NCBI GenBank assembly: GCA_018369555.1
Contig: JAGZCC010000067.1
Location: forward strand, 1-11,713
DNA: 11,713 bases
Direction of reading: 5' to 3'
Origin: Thomasclavelia spiroformis
Lineage (GTDB): Bacteria > Bacillota_I > Bacilli_A > Erysipelotrichales > Coprobacillaceae
The position numbers and the translations under genes were made by a program. This document shows positions 1-6,923 of the stretch, in pieces (position 1 is the stretch's first letter; every line of letters starts with the position of its first letter). The notes beneath the pieces were generated by a model. It searched no databases. It was not told where the DNA came from and saw only the letters and a program-made list of their open reading frames with translations.

Positions 1-99
1 AGTCTTGATAATTTTGATAAAGCATTATTGCATCCAGATCAAAATGATTTAAAAAATGCTAAAGACTACGCTTTAAATATTTTGAATCAATTAAAATAA
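1..99 (+). CDS. C-terminal fragment of an unidentified protein (5' end outside window)
   Basis: Reading from base 1, an open frame of 32 codons ends at a TAA at 97-99. The visible tail is hydrophilic and helix-prone and includes the stretch LHPDQNDLKNAKDYALNILN. It is the only plus-strand coding sequence I can support. It converges on the lipoprotein gene at 201-791, and a hairpin with a T-run follows 19 bases after its stop, as expected for the 3' end of a real gene. Too little is visible to name a family. The frame has no start codon here, so the gene continues to the left of the window. Confidence 0.6.
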   Translation, partial: SLDNFDKALLHPDQNDLKNAKDYALNILNQLK

Positions 100-117
100 T
101 TATTTTTATAATAAAAG

Positions 118-169
118 AAGTAGATAAATCTATATCCATTAATACTGGCGTGATTTTACTACTTTTTTT
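118..169. terminator. Probable bidirectional intrinsic terminator between convergent genes
   Basis: AAGTAG at 118-123 pairs with CTACTT at 159-164, and AAATC at 126-130 pairs with GATTT at 152-156. A 2x2 mismatch separates the two helices. Seven T's (163-169) follow on the plus strand. The minus strand also runs into a T-rich stretch beyond the stem. It lies between the plus-strand fragment ending at 99 and the minus-strand lipoprotein ending at 201, so it could serve both. The loop is long, 21 nt, with only a possible CCA/TGG pairing inside it, so this is weaker than a textbook terminator. Confidence 0.6.
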
Positions 170-200
170 ATTATTTAATATCAATTTTTCAAAAATATTA

Positions 201-791
201 TTAGATAGTTTTAAGATTAGTATAAGTATCAAGTTGTTCAGTTATTAATAAATTCATTTTTTCTAAATACTCTTTAGGCAATTCATCAAAATTATCATAT
301 CTTTTATCTAAGTCAAAACCATGTTTCAGCCCACTTAGATACTTATCATCAATTTTTATATTATATTGGGCTGCCAAACCAGAAATTTCTACTTCTTTAG
401 TTTCTTCACTATCAATGATTGATATATCTTCATATAAATAATATTTTATATTAACAGTATATCTTCCATATTCAATAGTATCTTTCAAAGTAGCTGTAGC
501 ATTAATCATTCTATAAGTGGTATATAGGTCTGTTCCCTCACTAGTTACTGTAAACATATTACCACAAGTTATACCAATTGTTTGGAAATTGACTCTTATT
601 TTATTACATTCACATTTACCATCCTCAGTAGTTGAAAGTTTATCTAGTTTTAGATATTTTGAAAAATCTCCTAATTCAGATTCACAATTAACATGATGAC
701 CAATTCTACTACTTAATCCACGAGGCCTACCACATGCACAGCATAAAGTTAAAAGCAACATGACAATACAAATTTTATTTATTTTTTTCAT
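201..791 (-). CDS. Putative small lipoprotein, function unknown
   Basis: A 196-residue protein with a lysine-containing N-terminus (MKKINK), a hydrophobic core at residues 7-19 and a cysteine cluster ending CCAC at 17-20. This is a type II signal-peptide arrangement with Cys20 as the likely lipidated residue. The -1 residue is Ala, but Cys at -3 is unusual because Leu, Val or Ile is typical. The mature part has four further cysteines (36, 60, 62, 76), no other membrane segment, and a mixed beta-like centre followed by a charged C-terminal helical region. I recognise no family. The ATG at 791 is preceded by a purine-rich ribosome binding site with two AGGTG repeats (796-805). It lies downstream of lgt but beyond that operon's terminator, so it is probably transcribed separately. 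If correctly predicted, it would be a client of the neighbouring Lgt and sit on the outer face of the membrane. Confidence 0.75.
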   Translation of the reverse strand: MKKINKICIVMLLLTLCCACGRPRGLSSRIGHHVNCESELGDFSKYLKLDKLSTTEDGKCECNKIRVNFQTIGITCGNMFTVTSEGTDLYTTYRMINATATLKDTIEYGRYTVNIKYYLYEDISIIDSEETKEVEISGLAAQYNIKIDDKYLSGLKHGFDLDKRYDNFDELPKEYLEKMNLLITEQLDTYTNLKTI

Positions 792-833
792 TTCTCACCT
801 CACCTCTTTTTTAAAAATGCTTTCCTTACTTAC

Positions 834-861
834 ATATTATCATGTAATATATAAAAATCAA
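834..861 (-). promoter_or_regulatory. Weak candidate promoter for the lipoprotein gene
   Basis: On the minus strand, TTGATT (861-856) is followed after 16 bases by TAATAT (839-834). Each hexamer matches the sigma-A consensus at four of six positions. It lies between the lgt terminator and the lipoprotein start, where a promoter is needed. The whole spacer is AT-rich, so chance matches are likely. Confidence 0.3.
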
Positions 862-916
862 TCTATATAATCTTGAATAAAAATAAACTACTTAGCTACA
901 AACTAATAAATAATAT

Positions 917-947
917 AAAAAATAGATGCTATCTAGCATAGCATCTA
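917..947 (-). terminator. Intrinsic terminator of the uvrB-cca-uvrA-hprK-lgt operon
   Basis: A perfect 9-bp stem (TAGATGCTA at 923-931 with TAGCATCTA at 939-947) encloses a 7-nt loop. On the minus strand six T's follow directly (922-917). It starts 27 bases after the lgt stop codon. There is no comparable T-run on the plus-strand side, so it works for leftward transcription. Confidence 0.88.
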
Positions 948-974
948 AAATATAATAAATCTTTATCATTTTCT

Positions 975-1790
975 TTAAATATCATTATCAACTGATTTAA
1001 TCACTAGTTTGCCATATTTCTTACAATAAATATATCCAAAAATACCAACAACCACAAAAACAAGCGATACTAATTGTGCAGTTCTTAATCCCATAAAATA
1101 CAAACTATCAGTTCTCAATCCTTCAATAAAAAATCTAAAAATTCCATACCAAATAAAATAACTAAAGAACTGTTCACCTTGCTTAGTTTGAATTTTACGA
1201 ATAACAAAATAAATCACTAAAAAACCAATAACATTAGCAATCGATTCATACAAAAATGTAGGATGATAATATGTACCATTAATATACATACCATCAATTA
1301 TAAACTGAGGTAAATGCAGTGATTGAAGGAAATCTAAGCTAACGACACCGCCATAAGCTTCTTGATTGAAAAAATTTCCCCATCGCCCTAACGCTTGAGC
1401 AATTAATACACCTGGCATAATTGCATCTCCAGCGACTAAAAAATCAACATTATGTTTTTTAAAGTACCACCAGCTAAAAATTAACCCTGTTATTATTCCT
1501 CCTTGAATCGCTAAGCCGCCATGTCTAAACATAATAATTTCAATTGGATTACTAGCATATAATTCATCCCACATAAAAATTACATACCAAATTCTTGCTC
1601 CAATTATTCCAATTATCAATAATCCAAAAAAATAATCAGATAAAATATCTTTATTGTAACCAATCTTTTTAAAATTATGTTGACCTATTTTATAAGCAAT
1701 AAACGCTCCTGTTATAATTAAGATAGCATACCAGGCAATTGAAAGACTTCCAATTTGTAAAAATGTTTTACTATCCGGAAAAAAAGTCAT
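975..1790 (-). CDS. lgt: Prolipoprotein diacylglyceryl transferase
   Basis: Lgt moves the diacylglyceryl group of phosphatidylglycerol onto the lipobox cysteine of prelipoproteins, the first step of lipoprotein maturation, in the cytoplasmic membrane. The 271 residues form about seven hydrophobic segments (for example 17-35, 53-73, 90-109, 121-134, 184-198, 236-255). The Lgt signature is intact: GRWGNFFNQE at 135-144, where Arg136 corresponds to the essential E. coli Arg143. It is followed by YYHPTFLYES at 174-183 and RFFIEGLRTDSL at 219-230. Length is normal for Gram-positive members. In the conserved GG-x-x-x-(H/Y)-GG segment (91-98) the variable position is Gln96, where E. coli has His103. 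The ATG at 1790 begins 3 nt after the hprK stop, and the AAGGAG ribosome binding site lies in the last codons of hprK, which suggests translational coupling. It is the last gene of the operon. Confidence 0.97.
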   Translation of the reverse strand: MTFFPDSKTFLQIGSLSIAWYAILIITGAFIAYKIGQHNFKKIGYNKDILSDYFFGLLIIGIIGARIWYVIFMWDELYASNPIEIIMFRHGGLAIQGGIITGLIFSWWYFKKHNVDFLVAGDAIMPGVLIAQALGRWGNFFNQEAYGGVVSLDFLQSLHLPQFIIDGMYINGTYYHPTFLYESIANVIGFLVIYFVIRKIQTKQGEQFFSYFIWYGIFRFFIEGLRTDSLYFMGLRTAQLVSLVFVVVGIFGYIYCKKYGKLVIKSVDNDI

Positions 1791-1793
1791 ATT

Positions 1794-2729
1794 CTACTCC
1801 TTATTTTTATCAATATTCTTTAAAATACGTTCAACAAACTCTTTACTAGAATCTACGCCATATTCACGTAATCGCATATTCATTACAGCCGCTTCAATAA
1901 TCACTGACATACTACGCCCACTTGATACAGGAACGACAATCTTTGGAATTTTCACTCCTAAAATTTCTTCAGTTGAATCATTTTCTTCTACTCCCACACG
2001 AGTATATTCTCGAGATGGGACCCAACGATCTAATTGAATTATCAAATCTACTTTATCTTTATCTAAAATCGAACTAATTCCAAACATCTTTGAAACATCA
2101 ATAACACCAATTCCACGTATCTCTAATAAATTAGTTAATACTTCTGGTGCTTTACCAACAATACTTTGACCTAAATGATACAATTCCACAGCATCATCAG
2201 CCACCAATAAATGACCTCTTTTAACTAATTCTAAAGCAATTTCTGATTTACCAATTCCACTATCACCTTTAATAATAACCCCTTTACCATAAATATTTAA
2301 AAACACACCATGAATTAATGTTTCTGGGGCCAAAGCTTCATCTAGAATATTAGTTAACTCAATTGAAACTCTTCCGGTAGATACTTCTGTTACAAAAATT
2401 GGAAATTCTCTTTCTTTAGCTATTTCCATCAAAATTGGTGGACACTCATTTCCTTTAGCAATAATGATACATGGTACTTCATCATTAACTAAAAATGGAA
2501 ATATTTCACGCTGTCTAGTTTCAGACATTTCACTAATAAAGGCTGATTCTTTATCACCAAATATAATTATTCTACGAAAATCACTGTGTTTAAAAAATCC
2601 TGCTAACTCAAATCCTGGACGATTTATTTCTGCAACATAGATTGGTCTTTTTAAAGCATCCTCATTTCCAGTAACTTGAACATATTGTTCCTTATTTAAT
2701 ATCTCTCCAATGGTAATTGACTTTGGCAT
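1794..2729 (-). CDS. hprK: HPr kinase/phosphorylase
   Basis: This cytoplasmic enzyme phosphorylates and dephosphorylates Ser46 of the PTS carrier HPr, coupling glycolytic state to CcpA-type carbon catabolite control in Firmicutes. The 311-residue length is normal. The N-terminal domain (about 1-130) is followed by the kinase domain, with His140, the Walker A loop GDSGIGKS at 155-162 and paired aspartates at 178-179. The HprK family signature EIRGIGVIDV is at 203-212, and the C-terminal region PVSSGRSMSVIIEAA at 267-281 completes the core. The K3-type region has Ser-Ser where many Bacilli have Arg-Pro, which is probably clade variation. The ATG at 2729 is 12 nt from the uvrA stop. It is preceded by a strong GGAGGGG whose first G is the last base of the uvrA TAG. 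The gene lies between uvrA and lgt, a common Firmicutes order. Confidence 0.97.
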   Translation of the reverse strand: MPKSITIGEILNKEQYVQVTGNEDALKRPIYVAEINRPGFELAGFFKHSDFRRIIIFGDKESAFISEMSETRQREIFPFLVNDEVPCIIIAKGNECPPILMEIAKEREFPIFVTEVSTGRVSIELTNILDEALAPETLIHGVFLNIYGKGVIIKGDSGIGKSEIALELVKRGHLLVADDAVELYHLGQSIVGKAPEVLTNLLEIRGIGVIDVSKMFGISSILDKDKVDLIIQLDRWVPSREYTRVGVEENDSTEEILGVKIPKIVVPVSSGRSMSVIIEAAVMNMRLREYGVDSSKEFVERILKNIDKNKE

Positions 2730-2735
2730 ATTTAT

Positions 2736-2742
2736 CCCCTCC
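2736..2742 (-). promoter_or_regulatory. Strong ribosome binding site for hprK overlapping the uvrA stop
   Basis: On the minus strand GGAGGGG is spaced 6 nt from the hprK ATG. Its first base is the final G of the uvrA TAG stop codon, so ribosomes finishing uvrA sit on the hprK initiation region. Confidence 0.8.
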
Positions 2743-5564
2743 TACAACATCTTTCTTAAAAAACTTCCTGTATAACTATCTTTACACGCTGCAACTTTTT
2801 CAGGTGTTCCTGATACAACAACTTTTCCACCACCGTCGCCACCTTCAGGTCCTAAATCAATAATATAATCAGCTACTTTAATTACATCTAAATTATGTTC
2901 AATAATTATAACTGTATCTCCTTGTTCTACAATTCGCTGTAAAACTGTAATCAATCTTGATACATCATCACTATGTAATCCAGTTGTTGGTTCATCTAAA
3001 ATATATACTGTTTTGCCAGTTGCTTTTTTCTGTAATTCACTAGCTAATTTAACTCTTTGTGCTTCTCCACCAGAAAGAGTAGTAGCACTTTGTCCTAATT
3101 TAATATAACCTAAACCAACATCTTTTAAAGTTTGTAATTTATTTTTTATTCTCGGCAAATTATCAAAAAATTCTACTGCTTCTTCTATTGTCATTTCTAA
3201 AACATCATAAATATTTTTATCCTTATATGTTACTTGTAAAGTTTCTTCATTATATCTTTTTCCCCCACATTCTTGACATGGTACATAAACATCAGGTAAA
3301 AAATGCATTGAAATACGTTTTAATCCATCACCCTGGCAAGCCTCACAACGTCCACCTTTGACATTAAAACTAAAACGACCTTTATCATACCCTCGCATTT
3401 TAGCCTCATTAGTTTGCGCAAATAAATCACGAATATCATCAAATACCCCAGTATAGGTAACTGGATTAGAACGTGGTGTTCTTCCAATTGGATCTTGGCT
3501 AACTTCAATCACTTTATCAATATTTTCTAAACCTAATATTTCTTTATGTTTACCTGGTTTTTCTTTAGAATGATAAATTTTTGCCATCATGGCTTTACCC
3601 ATAATTTCATTTACTAAAGTACTCTTTCCACTACCGGAAACACCTGTAACAACACACATACAACCAAGTGGGAATTTTACATTTATATTTTTTAAATTAT
3701 TTTCTTTAGCTCCTTTGATTGAAATATAATTACCATTTCCTTTACGGCGGTTTTTAGGAATATCAATTTTTAATTGTCCTGATAAATATTGCCCAGTAAT
3801 CGATTCTTTACAAGCCATTACTTCTTCAGGCGTTCCTGCAACAATGACCTTACCTCCATGAACACCAGCTCCAGGACCAATATCAACAATAAAATCACTA
3901 GCACGCATTGTATCTTCATCATGCTCAACAACTAAAACACTATTACCTAAATCACGAATATTTTGTAAAGTTGCAATCAATTTATCATTATCACGCTGAT
4001 GTAATCCAATTGATGGTTCATCTAATACATATAAAACACCGGTTAATCTTGATCCAATTTGTGTTGCTAAACGAATACGTTGAGCTTCTCCTCCAGATAA
4101 TCCTCCGGCTTTTCTTGATAATGTTAAATATCCTAATCCTACATCATTTAAAAAGCCTAAACGATCTTTGATTTCTTTTAAAACTAAGTTTGAAATTTTA
4201 CTTTCATATTCATTCAATTTTAATTCTTGAACAAATTCTAATGCTTTTTGAATTGACATATCAGTAAACTCACTAATATTTAATCCCCCAACTCGTACAC
4301 TTAAAACTTGATCATTTAATCTTCTTCCCTTACATGTAGGACAAGTATGTTCTGCCATAAATGAGGCATACCATTCTTTAGACCATGATGAAGTCGTTTC
4401 TTCAAATCTTCTTTCAATTAGAGTTTTTACTCCTTCAATTGGTTTAGTTGTTTTAGAAATATTTCCACTACTAGATACAATTTCATATGTTATTGGTTTA
4501 TTAGAACCTTCTAAAATTATCTTCAATTCTTTTTTAGTAAAATCTTTTAATGGCTTATCTAAATCAATCTTATATGTTTTACACAAAATCAAAAATCTTT
4601 GCCATTCAATTCGATCTGTCCCTACCGATGTTTTAAAGTATCTAATTCCCCCTTGATTAATACTCAAATCCCAATCCGGAATCAATAAATCAACATCCAC
4701 TTCATTTTTAACACCTAAACCACGACAATCATCACAAGCTCCTAATGGATTATTAAAAGAAAATAGACGTGGTTCTAATTTAGGAACACTAAAACCACAA
4801 ATAGGACAAGCCAAGTGTTCAGAAAACAATTTCTCACTACCATCACTTAAATTGGCAACAATAACTTCACCACCAGTTAATTTAAGTCCCACTTCCAAAG
4901 AATCAATCAATCGACTACGATACCCATCTTTTTTAATAATTCGATCAATAACTACATCAATATTATGCTTCTTATTTTTATCAAGCTCGATTCCTTCATC
5001 TAATAACTTAACTTCACCATCAACTTGAACTCTAATATAACCATCTTTTAATAAATCCTCAAATAAATCCTTAAATGTTCCTTTTTGATTCTTTACAACT
5101 CGTGCTAGTACCTGTAATTTACTTCCATCAGAATATTGATCAATAATATCTGCCATTTGTTTAATCGTTTGTGATTCAATAACCGTATCATGCTCAGGAC
5201 AATAGGCCTTACCAATTCTTGCATACAACAATCGTAAATAATCAAATATCTCTGTAACTGTTCCAACTGTAGAACGAGGATTATTAGAAGTTGTCTTTTG
5301 ATCAATTGCAATTGCAGGAGAAAGCCCTTCAATGCTATCAACATCAGGTTTTTCCATATTTCCTAAAAATTGTCGTGCATAAGCACTTAGCGATTCAACA
5401 TAGCGACGTTGTCCTTCAGCATAAATAGTATTAAATGCCAAAGAAGTTTTTCCAGAACCAGATAATCCCGTCATAATTACAAGTTTATTTTTAGGTATTT
5501 CAATATCTATATTCTTTAAATTATTCTCTCTAGCACCTTTAATAACTAGTTTATCATTTTTCAT
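2742..5564 (-). CDS. uvrA: Excinuclease ABC subunit A
   Basis: UvrA is the damage-sensing ATPase of nucleotide excision repair; its dimer loads UvrB onto lesions. The 940 residues match the family length. Both ABC modules are complete. In the first, Walker A is GLSGSGKT (33-40), the signature LSGGEAQR (489-496) and Walker B VLDEPSIGL (513-521). In the second, Walker A is GVSGSGKS (641-648), the signature LSGGEAQR (830-837) and Walker B ILDEPTTGL (855-863). The zinc modules are present: Cys253/256/277/280, Cys408/411 with the following Lys-Gly-Arg-Arg, and the C-terminal finger Cys740/743/763/766. No catalytic residue appears altered. The ATG at 5564 begins 3 nt after the cca-like stop, with a GGTAGG-type ribosome binding site overlapping that gene's 3' end, so translation is probably coupled. 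uvrB is in the same operon, with the tRNA nucleotidyltransferase gene between them. Confidence 0.98.
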   Translation of the reverse strand: MKNDKLVIKGARENNLKNIDIEIPKNKLVIMTGLSGSGKTSLAFNTIYAEGQRRYVESLSAYARQFLGNMEKPDVDSIEGLSPAIAIDQKTTSNNPRSTVGTVTEIFDYLRLLYARIGKAYCPEHDTVIESQTIKQMADIIDQYSDGSKLQVLARVVKNQKGTFKDLFEDLLKDGYIRVQVDGEVKLLDEGIELDKNKKHNIDVVIDRIIKKDGYRSRLIDSLEVGLKLTGGEVIVANLSDGSEKLFSEHLACPICGFSVPKLEPRLFSFNNPLGACDDCRGLGVKNEVDVDLLIPDWDLSINQGGIRYFKTSVGTDRIEWQRFLILCKTYKIDLDKPLKDFTKKELKIILEGSNKPITYEIVSSSGNISKTTKPIEGVKTLIERRFEETTSSWSKEWYASFMAEHTCPTCKGRRLNDQVLSVRVGGLNISEFTDMSIQKALEFVQELKLNEYESKISNLVLKEIKDRLGFLNDVGLGYLTLSRKAGGLSGGEAQRIRLATQIGSRLTGVLYVLDEPSIGLHQRDNDKLIATLQNIRDLGNSVLVVEHDEDTMRASDFIVDIGPGAGVHGGKVIVAGTPEEVMACKESITGQYLSGQLKIDIPKNRRKGNGNYISIKGAKENNLKNINVKFPLGCMCVVTGVSGSGKSTLVNEIMGKAMMAKIYHSKEKPGKHKEILGLENIDKVIEVSQDPIGRTPRSNPVTYTGVFDDIRDLFAQTNEAKMRGYDKGRFSFNVKGGRCEACQGDGLKRISMHFLPDVYVPCQECGGKRYNEETLQVTYKDKNIYDVLEMTIEEAVEFFDNLPRIKNKLQTLKDVGLGYIKLGQSATTLSGGEAQRVKLASELQKKATGKTVYILDEPTTGLHSDDVSRLITVLQRIVEQGDTVIIIEHNLDVIKVADYIIDLGPEGGDGGGKVVVSGTPEKVAACKDSYTGSFLRKML

Positions 5565-5567
5565 ATC

Positions 5568-6923
5568 TTACCTACCTTTTATTATTTTCAAAATCGATGC
5601 TTTATCATGACCCCTTAACTGTAAATCATAAGCATATTCTAATAATTCTTTATATCTAGATGTTTGTATTATTCCTAGTTTTTTTAAATCATTTCCATCC
5701 ACAATTGCCTTTTTACTACTAGTTCCTAATCTACGCATCTTTTCTTTCATAATTGAATCAAAATTATTTATACTTTCATGTTCATCTTTATATCTACCTA
5801 GTTTATCACATTTTGTAATTAAAATTAAGTCTTCTAATTTAACTATTCCATCAATCTTCTTTAAAAACTTTAAATAACTATAATCCTTAGCGCCATTTCT
5901 AACCATATTCATTAAATGCATATGATAATAAATAATCGTTTTAATGTACTTTTGTAATTTTTTATCCATAATCAAAGATTTTAATTGTTCATCAAACACT
6001 TTTACCCCTGCTTCATTATGTTTAGGAGCATGTCCCTCTTTAGTTGTAACGATTGGTTTTCCTATATCATGCAACAAAGCACTCCACATAAATCCAAGAG
6101 GATAGGCTGTTTTTTGACGACATAAAGCTGCTAAATCAGTTACTAAAAGAGTATGTTTCCAAACATCACCTTCTGGATGATAATCCAGTCTTTGCATTGT
6201 TGATGATAAAACATCAAGACATGGATATAATGCTTTAATCTCTTTTAAAAATGATAGACCAATTGATGGTCGATTACTTAAAAGAAGCTTGTTGTATTCT
6301 TGAAATACTCGTTCATTACTTAAATATTTCAACATTCCTTTTTTCACCATTACTTTGCAGATTTCCTTTGTTTCCGGTTCAATAAAAAATTCAAATCTTG
6401 ATGCAAATTGCGCTACTCTTAAAACCCTAAGCGGATCTTCAGCAAATGTTTTTTTATCAACCATTCTTAAAGTACGCTTATTTAAATCATCAATTCCACC
6501 ATAAAAATCATAAATTTTTCCTGTCTTAACTTCATACATTAATGCATTAACTGTTAAATCTCTTCTTAATGCAGCTGTTTTTAAGTCAAGATCTTTATTT
6601 ATTTCTACTTTGAAATCTTGATGACTATTTCCCGTTTTAACTTCTATTCTAGGAAGTGCAAAATCATAATTAGCTAAAACATCTAATTTTAAAATTCCAA
6701 ATGATTTACCAATACTATTTACATGTCCATATTTTTTCAAAATATTTTCTAATTGTTCTATTGACAAACCATAAACTTCAACATCAACATCATGATAATC
6801 CACATGCCCATACATTAACATATCTCGAACTATGCCACCAACTAAAAATGCTCGTCCTTTTTGCTTATAGATATCTTCAAAAATTTTATTTGCACATGTA
6901 CAAAATCTAAACTTATTTTTCAC
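5568..6923 (-). CDS. cca: tRNA nucleotidyltransferase (CCA-adding type, class II) with HD domain
   Basis: Class II nucleotidyltransferases of this kind add or repair the CCA end of tRNA. The head domain has VGGIVRD with Gly29-Gly30 and Arg33-Asp34, then the metal-binding DVD (45-47). The basic RRDLTVNA motif (120-127), EDPLRVLR (162-169) and ERVFQEYNKLL (204-214) belong to the nucleotide-selecting neck. The C-terminal half holds an HD domain: HPEGDVWKH around 249-257, LLHDIGKP around 283-290 and a later HNEAG. Such HD domains in related enzymes have phosphohydrolase activity. CCA adder, A-only adder and poly(A) polymerase cannot be told apart by eye, so the symbol is tentative. I chose the GTG at 6923 because GGAG at 6934-6931 lies 7 nt upstream and the conserved domain follows soon after. 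A frame extension upstream to 6974 would lie inside uvrB without such a site. The start overlaps the uvrB end by 11 nt. The product is 451 residues. Confidence 0.88.
   Translation of the reverse strand: MKNKFRFCTCANKIFEDIYKQKGRAFLVGGIVRDMLMYGHVDYHDVDVEVYGLSIEQLENILKKYGHVNSIGKSFGILKLDVLANYDFALPRIEVKTGNSHQDFKVEINKDLDLKTAALRRDLTVNALMYEVKTGKIYDFYGGIDDLNKRTLRMVDKKTFAEDPLRVLRVAQFASRFEFFIEPETKEICKVMVKKGMLKYLSNERVFQEYNKLLLSNRPSIGLSFLKEIKALYPCLDVLSSTMQRLDYHPEGDVWKHTLLVTDLAALCRQKTAYPLGFMWSALLHDIGKPIVTTKEGHAPKHNEAGVKVFDEQLKSLIMDKKLQKYIKTIIYYHMHLMNMVRNGAKDYSYLKFLKKIDGIVKLEDLILITKCDKLGRYKDEHESINNFDSIMKEKMRRLGTSSKKAIVDGNDLKKLGIIQTSRYKELLEYAYDLQLRGHDKASILKIIKGR

Noticed and set aside
3320..3508. Minus-strand frames inside uvrA (also 5105-5344)
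   Set aside because: They are in a different frame from uvrA over its conserved zinc-finger and ATPase regions; coding shadows.
3908..4171. Plus-strand open frame opposite uvrA, and other short frames at 6701-6910 and 7090-7305
   Set aside because: They lie antisense to uvrA, cca and uvrB. Their compositions are dominated by His, Leu, Ile and Tyr or by Thr and Ser, as expected from reverse reading of AT-rich genes.
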